Source: Cryptomeria japonica (lineage: Eukaryota; Streptophyta; Pinopsida; Cupressales; Cupressaceae). Taken from it: a stretch of DNA of 64,000 bases. A program made the position numbers and the translations under genes. The stretch lies in NCBI RefSeq assembly GCF_030272615.1, contig NC_081414.1:811063069-811127068 (forward strand). Reading direction: 5' to 3'. Every line of letters begins with the position of its first letter. Position 1 is the stretch's first letter. The notes beneath the pieces were generated by a model. That model was not told where the DNA came from, did no database searches, and was given only the letters and a program-made list of their open reading frames with translations. Positions 35,402 to 46,800 of the stretch are shown piece after piece.

Positions 35402-36178
35402 TGTAAGTTTCAATCATCTTGATCATATCTAGTAAAATTGCCGCTACATTCACATTAAGAAGATATTTTTGAATGTGTGTCAAATTATGATATTATTATC
35501 AGAAATCAATTATATAATTTTTTAATACCTTTTTTTTATCCAATAGTAATGAAAGTCTGATCCCAAATTGTTGAATTTAATGGAATTAATCTTGCTCAAA
35601 GAAAACCACAGAGCTAGAAACATTTAACATACTTTCAATTTGTTGACAAATACTAGGAAGAAGGAGTATCTTGGAGTCTGCCCATGATAGCAATTAAGAG
35701 AGAGGTCCAATTGAAAAAACTAATAAAAAAATTCCCATGTATGTTCCTAATTAGTAACTAAATTATCATAGCCTGTCATAAAATAGAAAATTCAAATATT
35801 TCATCGACCCCCATTAGACTTGCATGTAAAAACCTTACACAGTGAAAAATATGGAAATCATTAAACTCCATGAAAACTAGAGAGAAAGAAACAGGAATTT
35901 TTGTTCAGTATGATTAACACATATACGAGTAAGAAACAACATCTTGAAGACTTATAATGCGGCAATCAAGACATAGCTGAAGCTACCAACAAAATCCTGT
36001 TGGGACAAGCCATCAACTAGATTGAGCTCAAAAGACCATTTGACCAAACAATTACCCTCTATCACTTGCAAAGCAGCTTCATACCTCTTAATTCCCTCCA
36101 TGCTGGTGTCGATAATAGTATAATTATAACAATGGTTAGCACAGTCCAAGGATGTGATTTTCTCTTTAGCCTAAGATA
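35402..36178. repeat. Diverged duplicate of 8347-9150
   Basis: Second copy of the block described at 8347, with the same gene order: an LFS-like 3' part, downstream flank, and a second partial gene 3' end near 35650-35705. Ends abruptly at ~36178 in the middle of the gene. Confidence 0.85.
35952..36162 (-). pseudogene. LFS-like protein, 3' half only
   Basis: Minus strand. An open frame of about 65 codons reads CANHCYNYTIIDTSMEGIK, then VIEGNCLVKWSFELNLVDGL, and ends at a stop at 35952. This is the C-terminal half of the LFS-like/Bet v 1-fold family, better preserved in frame than the 9-kb copy and including the YEAALQVIEG strand lost there. The 5' half is missing: upstream of ~36178 the sequence jumps to the region that lies upstream of the gene in the other copy. 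No start codon or promoter. Confidence 0.72.
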
Positions 36179-36366
36179 TTTTTGGCACGAGAATAAGAAT
36201 TAAGATCATGTTCAAATTTAGCCAAGAGCATTAAACGATATTGCAATAAGTTAATTTAAAGTGCACTTACAATTATGTGTTTTAATGTCAAAACATGTCA
36301 TTATATGTAATGGGCCTTTATATTTAAATATGTAGATTTTGAAGATGTAAAATAGTTTAACAAGCT
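36179..36366. repeat. Upstream flank of the LFS-like duplicate
   Basis: Aligns loosely with 9755-9910 and 17100-17290 (AAGAATTAAGATCATGTTCAAATT, TTTTAATGTCAAAACATGTCATTATATGTAAT, AGTTTAACAA). It joins the half gene directly to LINE B. Confidence 0.6.
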
Positions 36367-39300
36367 TGGAATGTTAAGGCCTCAATGCCCCTAACAAACA
36401 ATGCTTAATCAAAAGGAGGCTTCTTTTGATTAATGCAGAAATTATTATGCTACAGGAAACAAAATTTAGTCTTCAACAGGTCTTGAACAAGCCCAACTTT
36501 TTGGTCAATACCTTGGTTATTAGTATAGGGACTGCAAAATGGATAAGGTTCAAGCAGAGAGTGCATCTGGAGGATTACTTTTGTTATGGAAACCTTCTAT
36601 TCTTCATATGGAGAAGATTGTCTCAAACAAACATTGGATTTTGTAATCCGCTAGGATCACATATTCTAATTTCTCCTTTTTGTTGCTCAATGTTTATGGT
36701 CATGTCTCCTCTTCTTTAAAAATGACCTTTTGGTCAGAATTAGATGGTATTATCTCTATATTCAAAAATGATAATTTTTTCATAGGAGGAGATTTCATTT
36801 CTATAAGGAGTTTGTCTGATAAGAGGGGCGGTTTAACCAAGCTAGGAAAATCACAACAATATTTCAATGATTGGGTGGATAGGAATGGTCTCCTTGAAAT
36901 TGAAACAGGTGATAGTATCTTTACTTGGAATAATAAAAGGCAAGGATACAATAATATTGCAGAAAAGATTGAAAGATTCCTTTGGTTGGGTGACTTTACT
37001 TCCCTTCCTTTCTCTCTTGAATGCAAAGTTCTTCCTTGTTCAGGGTTTGATCACTTCCCATTACTATTAAGTTTTCAGGGTGCAACGTCTTCATCTCTCA
37101 AACCCCCCTTTAGATTTGAAAATATGTGGATGAAGGATGATATTTTTCTCCTTTTGATTGAGTAGTGGTGGAAAGAAGTTCCTTTTGAGGGCTCCAAATT
37201 ATACTATTTTGTCTCAAAGTTGAAATTCATTAAAAGAAAAATTCTTCAATGGAATGTTGATCAATTTTCACCTCCAAAAATCTTATAGAAACACAGTTGG
37301 ATGAACTGAAGGATAAATTTATTTAAGATGGTATGTCCCAACAAGAAATTTTGAGAGAAAAAGAAAAGAAAAATATGAGGAGATCCTCTCAAAGGAAGAA
37401 ATATTCTAGAAATAAAAGTCAGGGGAGAGTTGGTTGCAAGCTAGGGACAAGAATACCAAGTTCTTTCACAATGCATTGAAGCAAAGAAGGTCTATAAATA
37501 GGATAGATAGAATACAAATTCAAGGTAATCATATAATTGAAAATCCTAAGGTAATTCAATCAGAATTTTGTCATTTCTTCTCCAATCTGCTATGCAATGA
37601 GGTGGGATATGATCTTAGAGAGAAGAATAAAATCCTTTCATTCATTCTAAAAGTCATAACAAATGAGCAAAATCAGCAGCTGAATGAGTGATTCACTTTT
37701 GATGAAGTTTCTTTGGCTGTTAATCAGCTTCCATCTGATAAAGCCCCAGGTCTAGATGGCTTTCCTAGTGGCTTCTTAAAAAAAGATGGCATATTATAGG
37801 GTCAGATTTAGTCGAGGCCCTTGAATCTTCTAGAAAATCAAGTCATATACTTAAGGAAATCAATAATACTCTTATTGCTCTTATCTCTAAAAAAGAAAAA
37901 GTTATTAAGTTGGGGGACTTCATTTACCAATTTCCCTTTGCAATACAATATACAAAATCTTGTCCAAGGTGATCACTAATAGGCTTAAACCTCTTATGAA
38001 CAACATAATTTCTGAAATAGCAAACAAGCTTTGAACAAGGCAGATTTATTCTTGATGGAGTGATAGTTGCTCAAGAAGCAATTCATACACTTCAAAATAT
38101 TAACAAGGCAAGAATGATTATCAAATAGGATGTATCTCAAAGGCCTATGACAATGTAGACTAGCGCTTTCTTTGTAAAGTCATGCAAGCTTTTTCCTTTA
38201 GCAATAAATGGATCAGCTGGATCGTTGAATGCATTTTGACCCCAAGGTTTTCTGTACTGATAAATGGGACTCCAGAAGGATAATTTTCTTTCTCTAAAGG
38301 CATTAGACAAGGAGATCCACTTTCTCCATTTCTTTATATTATTCTTGCAAAAGCCTTGGGCAGAGTTATTAAAGATTCGCACTCTAGAGGTCTAATTAAG
38401 GGTTTAAAATAGCTAAAAAATTTCATCTACACATCAACAATTTGTGGATTATAACTTATTAATGGAAGAAACTAGTCCACGAGAGGCAAATCAAATCCAA
38501 AATATTCTTTCTTGTTATGGAAAGGCATCTGGCCAAATTGTCAATAAAGAGAAGTTGGAGATTTATTTTTTCTCTACTCCCCGGAGAAACAGAAATCAGA
38601 ATCCTTAAGATCTTCAATTGCAAGAAAGGCAAATTTCCTTGTGTTTATATAGGTTTCCCCATTTATAGAGGTTTGAAGAACACAAAACTTTAGGACCCTT
38701 TAAAGACAAAAATGGAGCACATTACCCACTCTTGGAAAGGAAAATGGCTATCATGGGCAGGCAGATTGGTTATGCTTCAAGAAGTTATCTCAGCATTGCC
38801 TATTTATCTTCTCTCATATATTGCTTTTACTGCAAGGATGAATTATTTTTTTATTAAAAAATGAGAATTTTTTTTTGGCAATTCTTAGAGGAGAGGCATA
38901 AAATAGCACTAATTACCTAGGATAAAATATGTAAATTGAAGTCTTTGGGAGGCTTGGGTATTCAAAATCAGCAACTTTAGAATCAAGCCTTAGGAGAAAA
39001 TATTGTTTGGAAAATGATTAAAGACCCATCAACAAGATGGGTTAAACTTATGTTTGAAAATACACTGAGGTAGCAGATCCTATCAACTTTATGAGAACCA
39101 TTAACCTGCCAAAAAGATCTAGGATATGGAACTTCATTATCAATGTAGACCTCTCGTGGCTGGGTATATTTCATGGGACGTTCATGATGGATCCTCAATC
39201 TTATTTGGGGAGGATTCTTGGTGGGGTTACCCTAGTCTTGATAGCTTATTATCTACTAATTACTCAAGAGACTAGTTTAAACTTAATTGGGGACTGCATA

Positions 39301-39478
39301 TCAATGATTACATTACTTTATCTCAAAATGATCCCCTTCGATGGAGCTGGAAAAGCTTTGATGGGATCCTCCTTCACCCTAGTGAAGTAGATCTAATTAA
39401 ATCCACTATTCAAGCCATACAATTTTTCTCCAGACTAGGAAATGATTTACTTATTTGGTTCCCTTCTAAAATCGGTTA
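36367..39478 (+). pseudogene. LINE B ORF2, left part (endonuclease and RT)
   Basis: 5'-truncated LINE starting at about the fifth codon of ORF2 (WNVK...). Endonuclease: EIIMLQETKFS, FFIGGDFISIRS, FTWNNKRQGYNN, GFDHFPLLL (36426-37165). Linker: RDKNTKFFHNALKQRR (37434-). RT: LCNTIYKILSKVITNRLK, ARMIIK then DVSKAYDNVD, GIRQGDPLSPFLYIILAKAL. At the catalytic site THQQFVDYNLLM stands where FADD/FVDD is expected, so the second Asp is lost. Thumb region LPIYLLSYIAFTA follows. Many frameshifts. The frame is cut at 39478 (WFPSKIG) by the 6.8-kb LTR element and resumes at 46312. Confidence 0.88.
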
Positions 39479-40283
39479 GTAATATAGTATTTTACCTTAT
39501 TACAACATACACATATAAACTAGTAAATGAAGAAATATATAACATGAAGTAAATAAACCAGCCACATCAATGAACACCATAACACACTAAATTTTATACG
39601 TGGAAAACCTAAAAGCAGAAAAACCACAGTGGGATTTGTGACCGACAATATCAATTCACTAGCCATATGAAATATATTACATAGTATGGGGGCCTGCACA
39701 TGCAGGAAGGCACACTGCCTAGAGCACACTGCTCAACACAAAAGAGTCTCACTGACTACAAGCTTTTGTTGTGATAAAACAATCAAGAAGAACTCACAAA
39801 ATGCATCTGCAATGCCAAAAAAATTCTAGTTATAGCTCTGTTTTGTACCAGTTCATAACCCCTAAACCCTTTTACTAGTATCTCCTTTTCTCTAAGAATT
39901 CTTTACAAACCATATACTGATCATTTCATGATATTAATTTCGCATACAAATGATCTACATACATATCCTTCGCATCACACTATTCCACTTCCTTGTCCTA
40001 TATCAAAATGACCTAATAAACTAACTTATATACGCTTTAGAAACAATATGAATTATGTCGGCTTACAACATGTTACAAAAGATATTCAATGTCGGCTCTA
40101 TACAATAATTACAAAATGATTTTACAAATAAAAATTTTCAGATCCCAAACTGATGTCGGCTTCACTAAAGTGTTGGATGTTGGTGTCGGTGTTGGTGATG
40201 ACCCTAATTACTCCAATGGCTTCTACAAAATCTTGTTGCCATCAATGAAAAAATATGAATCCAATGAGTGTCAATTTCCAACA
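39479..40283 (-). repeat. 3' LTR of the pol-less element, one end missing
   Basis: In element orientation this LTR begins TGTTGGAAATTGACAC at 40283 and runs to 39479. Compared with the other LTR it lacks the final 59 bases (matching 45397-45455) and a ~52-base internal segment (46195-46248), yet the target duplication adjoins it directly. Confidence 0.88.
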
Positions 40284-40284
40284 A

Positions 40285-40295
40285 TCTCCCCCTTT
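40285..40295 (-). other. Polypurine tract of the pol-less element
   Basis: Minus strand AAAGGGGGAGA next to the inner end of the 3' LTR. Confidence 0.85.
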
Positions 40296-40545
40296 GGCAT
40301 TGATGTCAACACTCATGTGAAAAATGGATTGCCTGCCATCTCAACTGAAACTTAAACTGAAACATGCTCCCCCTGAGCTGATTGACCATTTTGATTCATA
40401 TACTCTCTGACAAATATCCTCCCCCTAGGATTATATACATACTTTCCTTTATATTTCATTTTTCACATACATATCCTCCCCCTTTGGTATCAATGCCAAA
40501 GACTGGTGAAATAATTGTTAGGAATCTGTTCAAAAGAATGAATAA

Positions 40546-43500
40546 TTACATATTACTTTGTTGGAGCTTGACCAATTTCAAGATTTCCAGATAAGATTTC
40601 TCAAGTAACTCTATATAGGTATCCCAGTCGGTCTTGAATGTTTCAAATATGGATACAAGTCCACTCGATAAATGTGCAAGTGATTCTTTCTCAGTGACTT
40701 TTGTCGGTGTGGGCTTCACAAGCATATCCATGCATTCCCTCTTATGTATAGCATGTGAATCCAATCTTGGACTCACCAAACCTCTGAGACTCCTTTCTCT
40801 TTGAATGATCTTATCTCTTTCTTTTTCAAAAGAAAAATTTTGGTTCCCCAAGGTCAAAATTTATCCATCAATAGATGTTGTAAGTGAATTTAGTCTATCA
40901 AAATAATTAGGAATATTAGCAATCTTTTCTTGTAACTCTTTTATTCTCTTATCTACATTTGTTGTAAGAATCTCTATATTACAACAGACCCTGTAAATGT
41001 TGGTGCACTGTTTCAGAGAATTTTCAATAAGTATAAGTTTCTCTCCAATCTTCCTCTTCTCTATCTCAATAATTTGGTCAAAAGCGGCTTTCTTAGCCAA
41101 AGTAAATCTTTCAAGTGATTGTAGGTCAAAAATTTGTTGTAATGATTGAAAGTTTTTAGAGATGTCCTCTATCAATACCTTAAGCTTGCTGGAAGGGCTT
41201 GCTTCATTTTCAATCATACATTCTAGAATTAGTCTATGCAAAACTGTTATTGACTGATTTATTACTCCCTTGTCTGCAGATCCCTCCTTCATTAGCTTTT
41301 GAGCAGCCATCATCATTAGCTCTGTGGGACTCATCTCTGTGATGGATTTCTTCTCAACTTGAGAAGTATCAATTGCCAAAAGTTTTGCTAAGGAATCAAC
41401 TGTTGGTATGGTACTGGCCTTTTCCTTTTCTTTATCCTCTCTCGGTGTATCTCTTATCTCATCCTCTTTTACATCGATGGCTTCACCACTTGGTGCAGTA
41501 TCTGTCATTGTCGGTGGATTATTATCCACAATATTATCTATATCTAGTATATTATCTACATCAGACTATACAATTATTGTCTCTGCCGGTTTAGCCTGTA
41601 CACTCTCATTAATTTTAATTGTCGGTGGAGTCTGTACACTCTTATTATCTACCAGTTCATTCAAAATTTGATCTGATTTTCCCAAACTTCCTTTTCCCTT
41701 GGATCTGTCTAGAATAGTGGGAGTTGCTGCCCTAGCAAATTCTTCTTGAGAAGTAAGAAAATCAGGATTCTTTTCAAAGAATTTAGCCCAACCTTCTCTA
41801 GTCTCATTTATTATTTCATTGACTCTACTCATCATTAGGCTTATTTGTCAAGGTTTGCTGCTAAATATTGTTCTATTTGCAACTTCTATACATCTTTTAA
41901 TTTCCTCATTATTTATAGAACCACAAATGCTCAAAAGTTCAACTTCTTTAGTTTCTCTGTCTCTCTTCACTACATCTAATATTCTTGCATCTAACTTATT
42001 ATACAAGGATAAAGGAATTTCCTTCAAAATCTCTACCAAATCCTTCTTATATATGTCTAGGTATAACAAAATGGCTTCTTCCATTTCATTTTCCTCATTG
42101 TCATCTAGATGCTCATAAAAATTTGATACATTCTTCAAAATTCCATCTTTAGTTACCTCATCTATCAATTCTGCACAAGTCATTGGGGGGATGATGGTAA
42201 CATTACCAGTTTCAATTGCTTCATCTATCTCACCCTTTTTCTTCTTCTTGCTTGGGGTTGCAGGGGTGGATGGAGCTGGCTTCCTCTTCTGAGTAGGTTT
42301 CCTTGCCAGAGGTATGGGTGTTGTAGGCATGGTCACCTTTCTTACTAGCTTCCTCCTAGGTTCCACCTTCTTCTCTTCTCCCGGAGGCTTGTCAAATTTC
42401 TTCCTCTATACCATTATGAATGCAAGAGGTTGATTATCCTTTGTATCAGAGTCAGAAGTGATAGGAGATATGAAAGTCTCAGGCCTCTTTACCTCTAGAG
42501 CACAAGTTTCTACCGAGTGATCTACCAGTTTAGATCCAAAACCTAGTTCTGTATCTATCTTGTGGATTACATTTTGAATGAAGGCATACATTTTGTCTAT
42601 TTTATTTTCACTTCTTTTCCTATTGGAGCCAATTTTAATTTCAAGTGCCTTCTCCTCTGTAGTGCCAAAGTGTTCAATCTTATCATCTAAAGGAGCATCA
42701 AGAAGCATTTTAGCATATAGTTCCAAGATGTTTTCATCAACTTCATAGCCCATTTCAGTGACCCATATTGTTCTTGGTTCGACTACTTCAATGAGAGTCT
42801 CATCTATTTTTACCATGAAGCAAATTTCAATGGAGTATTTCTTCACAATGTGTTTGGATATTCTCTCCCTCATTCTCATGTTCTTTTGGAAAGTTTTAAA
42901 GAATCCCCATAGCTTCTCATCCCTATCGCTGCCAAGATCAGTGATTGCATCTCTAATTTGCATGCCTATCAGTATGTCATGAGCCCATCATTTCTTTCCC
43001 AAACTTGGTAGCTCATTCATGAAGTATAGCATCAAACAGACAATAAGGTTGCCAAACCAGAATGTCCCTTTCTTAACACCTTTGATTTTGCCAAGATTTA
43101 TCATCAATTCATTTCTTAGCCATTCACACAAATCGTATTTACCATTATTCTTTATCAACTGATATGCAACATGGATACAGGAACTGGAAACAAAGTTTAA
43201 TCGACTTGATTGTGTTACCTTGTGGCCGATGATTGTGCTGGAAAATTTTACATCTGTATCCTTGATGGTGTTGACCCTCATTGACCTTCTATAGTAAGTT
43301 GTGTCGGTGAGATTTTCAACCTCAGTGTTGGAGATCTTCTTCTCGGGATCCTACTCGCCTTTAGGTAAACCAGTGACTGTCTAAATTTCTTCTTTGGTGA
43401 TCATGTGAGGGTGGTCCATCTAGATGAATTCATTGTGGACCCTGCTCAGAACATATCTAATCATTTCATCCTCAAATTCTTGTATATTCTGGACTCTGGT

Positions 43501-43800
43501 TAACCCTAGGTTTTCAATGATTTGACATTTCAGCTTGATTGTTCCGGAGGTACCCAGTATCACAAATTGATACATACCCTTGATTTTCTCAGTACCTAAA
43601 TCCTCCAAAGTGCAATGAATATAAGCCCTAACATCTTCCACATAAACTATGCCATCAAGAACCCTCAAAAATGCGCCGAAAGAGTCTTCCTTCCTTGCTA
43701 TTTGAGGAACTTACTTGAAAATAGGTCTAAGCCTATCCTTGACCTCAACAACAGTAGGATTCAAAATGAAAATAAGAGTAGAGGATTATTCGGATGCCAT
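40546..43800 (-). pseudogene. Unknown ~980-codon product of the pol-less element
   Basis: From an ATG at 43800 the minus strand keeps one frame to a TAA at 40863-40861 (then ~100 more codons to 40546). It is broken by nine in-frame stops (starting at 43788, 43713, 43422, 43383, 43353, 42990, 42408, 41850 and 41568) but by no frameshift. Visible parts: N-terminal region with LTRVQNIQEFEDEMIRYVL and TVTGLPKGE; a middle block with HVAYQLIKNNGKYDLCEWL and FGNLIVCLMLYFMNELP; a basic linker (KRKPAPSTPATPSKKKKK, possible nuclear localisation); an acidic helical part; and a C-terminal coiled-coil-like segment (RIKELQEKIANI). I do not recognise the family. The TGLP motif followed by a Trp/Leu-rich domain loosely recalls plant mobile-domain-like transposon proteins, but that is only an impression. 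Confidence 0.6.
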
Positions 43801-44169
43801 TTCAAAGAAATACCTGGATAACGATTGTCGGTTGAAATATCTTGAACACTCCTTAGAAAACTATTGGAATTCTCTTCAGAATGCCTTTTCTTGCTTTTGA
43901 TTGCCTATGATTCACCTTTGCTTCGCTCTAGTTTCCTCAAGTGCTGGCCAAGTGAAAATGAGTTCATTTTCTCCTTTTATCGGCAAGTAAACCCTAATTC
44001 TCCATTGTCATAAATGCTTACCAGTGCCCTAACCGATGTCGGTTTCATAGTTTTATGCTAGATAAACCTCCATCAATGATTAATACAACTCTCTAGATCT
44101 CTTTCTATATCTCTTTCTGGGGAATATGCAAGATTTGCAATGAATTTTCCAACCCCTAAAGCGTCTGCC

Positions 44170-45330
44170 TCAGTTACCAATTGAATTTCCCACCGGTGCA
44201 AGAATGTTGTGTTCTACTAGTGGAGTTACTGGTGCAGATACCAATGTGGTTGCATCTCCACTTGGTTCTTCAGACTTTCTAACCCATCTCTTGGTATGAT
44301 CTTGTTGTAATTCATCTACCTTCTTCTTTCCTTTCTCATTTTCTCTATCATTGCTAATCGGTTTAGTCTTTCTTCTGCAATACTTAGCAATATGACCTAT
44401 TTTGTTGCATGCATAGCATGTCACATTGTTCTTTTGAATTTCTTTGACATATCTAGTGTCATTCCTTGAGCTACATTAGTTAGCCAAATGTCCAAACTTC
44501 CCACATGCATGACACTTAACATTCATTTTGCAATCTTCTGACTTATGACCATATTTCTTGCAATTTGTGCATTGATTGGGAACTTAATTGTAGTTTTGAT
44601 TTGCTCTATTTCTACATTGTTTATCCATATGGACAAATTTATTACAAAAAAGGCATCTACCATTGAATTTGTAAGAATTAGGTTGCCTTACCATTTTCCT
44701 CTAGTCTAATGAGTTTTGGATACTGGTTGTCTGACCTTCATTTGCAGTACTAGAGCTTTCACCTTGTTCAAATCCAAGTCCTCTAGAATCATGATTTTGC
44801 CTTTGTCTTTTCAATAAATCAACCAACTATGAAGTACTAATCTTGAATTTTTATTTATACTCACTTGCAGTAGTCAGATCATTTCTCAGAACCACTATTT
44901 TCCTTTCAAGCTCTTGTTCATTATTCTGGGATTATACTAAATCAGTTCTTAACATATCATTGTCATGAGCCAATCTGCCACATTCTTCAGGTTTGTTCTT
45001 TAGAGATACAACAAGATTTTCTTCCTTCTTTCTTCTATCCTTAATTTCTTTTGACATTCTCATATTCAGATCTTGCATTTCATTCTTCATGAGCATGTTT
45101 GCTTCACTCAACTTATGACATTGTTCCTTAAGTGCATTTTTCTCTTCATCATCCTGGTTTTGCAAAAAGTTCCTTCCTCCAAGCTTGAGCAGATGATAAC
45201 CTTTCTTGGATAACAAGAATGAATTCATTAGCAGAGTTCAATTCATCTTGCAGATTTAAGTTCTTCAACCTTTCAGCATCATAAACCTCAAGTGCCATCT
45301 CAAGTTGCTTCTCCATAGCCATAGTTAATG
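44170..45330 (-). pseudogene. Gag-like protein: coiled coil and four zinc knuckles
   Basis: First coding unit after the primer site, starting only ~60 bases beyond it. The N-terminal half is a coiled-coil-like heptad-rich region (MEKQLEMALEVYDAERLKNL, then KEQCHKLSEANMLMKNEM, EQELERKIVVLRN), with one frame change near 45165. Four CCHC-type knuckles follow within ~120 codons: CLFCNKFVHMDKQC, CTNCKKYGHKSEDC, CHACGKFGHLAN(stop)C and CYACNKIGHIAKYC. Several stops interrupt it (for example TAA at 44934-44932). CCHC knuckles in gag bind RNA; four in series is unusual for a plant LTR element. A canonical copia or gypsy capsid domain is not recognisable. Confidence 0.7.
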
Positions 45331-45382
45331 AATCTAGTTTCAAGATCTTCCTCAAGTTGTTAAAATTCCTCTGAGGGACCAA

Positions 45383-45394
45383 GATCTGATACCA
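45383..45394 (-). other. Primer binding site, initiator tRNA-Met type
   Basis: Minus strand TGGTATCAGATC, two bases from the inner LTR end at 45397, with one mismatch to the copia primer site at 24716. Confidence 0.88.
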
Positions 45395-45396
45395 AT

Positions 45397-46311
45397 TGTT
45401 GGAATAGAAGGAATCCAAGAACACTAAGAGGGGGGGCTGAATCAATGTTCTGTCGGTAATATAATATTTTACCTTATTACAACATACACATATAAACTAG
45501 TAAATGAAGAAACATATAACATGAAGTAAATAAACCAACTACATGAATGAACACCAGAACACACTGAATTTTATATGTGCAAAACCTCAAAGAGGAAAAA
45601 CCGTGGTGGGATTTATGACCCACAATATCACATCACTGGCCATATGAAAGATATTACATAGTATGGGGGCCTGCACATGTAGGAAGGCACGCTGCCTAGA
45701 GCACACTGCTCAACACAAAAGAGTCTCACTGACTACAAGCTTCTATTGAGATAGAATAATAATGATGAACTCACAAAATGCATCTACAATACCAAAAAAA
45801 GTTCTAGTTATAGCTCTATTATGTATCGGTTCATAACCCCTAAACCCTTTGACCGGTATCTTCTTTTCTCTAGGAATACTTTATAAACCATTTTTTAAAC
45901 ATTGCATGATATTAATTTCACATACAAATGATCTACATACATATCCTTCACATCACACTGTTCCACTTCCTTGTCCTATATCAAAATGACCTAATAAAAT
46001 GACTTATATACCCTTTACAAACAATATGCCTTATGTCGGCTTACAACATGTTACAAAATATATCCGATGTTGACTTTATACAATAATTATAAAACGATTT
46101 TATAAATAAAACTTTCTGGATTCCAAACCGATGTCGGCTTCACTAAAGTGTTGGATGTTGGTGCCGATGTTGGTGATGACCCTAATTACTCCAATGTCGG
46201 TGTCTATCGATGTATGCCTCCAATGCCAGTATCTGCCAGTATATGCCTTCTACAGAATCTTGTTGCCATCAATGACAACATATGAATCCAATGAGTGTCA
46301 ATTGCAAATAG
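45397..46311 (-). repeat. 5' LTR of the pol-less element (915 bp)
   Basis: In element orientation it ends ...TATTCCAACA at 45397. It aligns with 39479-40283 through long identical words such as GTATGGGGGCCTGCACATG. Its outer end reads TATTTGCAATTG where the other LTR has TGTTGGAAATTG, so the terminal TG has mutated to TA. Confidence 0.9.
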
Positions 46312-46800
46312 GTTATAACCTCTTAGCAAGCCAGCTTGATCAAAATGACCTAGGCATTAATCATAAACTATTTTGGAGTAGCAGGCTAATTCCTCAGGCA
46401 CGTATTTTTTCTCACTAGCCACAAGAAAGAAAGTTTTCACAATAGAAAGGTTAAAGAAAATGGGTTTTGAAGGGCCTGCAAAATGTGTTCTTTGCAAGGC
46501 TCACGAGGAATCAATTGACCACATACTCCTTAGTTGTCCTTTCTTAGCTAAATGTTGTAGGTGGATTTGTGCTATGTTGGGATGGGTTACTACTTTTCCT
46601 AATGATATTGTTTCTCTTTTTCAATGCTATCCAATTAGACCTAAAGATGGTCTCCTAAGTTATTTTTTGGAAATCTACCCCTACTCTCTCATCTGGGAAG
46701 TTTGGAAAGATTGTGATAGGAGAATTTTTTGTAACAAATCTAGAAAGGTAGAATAAATCATCAATTCGATTGAAAGCTCTATTGTTGAGAATAAGAAGGT
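46312..46800 (+). pseudogene. LINE B ORF2, right part (zinc finger)
   Basis: Continuation of LINE B after the nested element: YNLLASQLDQNDLGIN, LFWSSRLIPQARIF, then a zf-RVT domain CVLCKAHEESIDHILLSCPF (46490-46550) and LIWEVWKDCDRRIFCNKSRK. Similar in wording to the same region of LINE A. The frame ends at about 46800, where a gypsy gag begins in mid-protein; RNase H and the 3' end are missing. Confidence 0.87.

Larger units (their letters stand above)
39479..46311 (-). mobile_element. Pol-less LTR retrotransposon nested in LINE B
   Basis: 6,833-bp minus-strand element flanked by GGTTA on both sides (39474-39478 and 46312-46316). Removing it with one GGTTA rejoins the LINE frame. It has two LTRs, an initiator-Met primer site and a purine tract, so it moved as an LTR retrotransposon, but no protease, reverse transcriptase, RNase H or integrase motif is found in the interior. 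It carries a zinc-knuckle protein and a long unknown frame. It must have relied on another element's enzymes. Confidence 0.85.
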
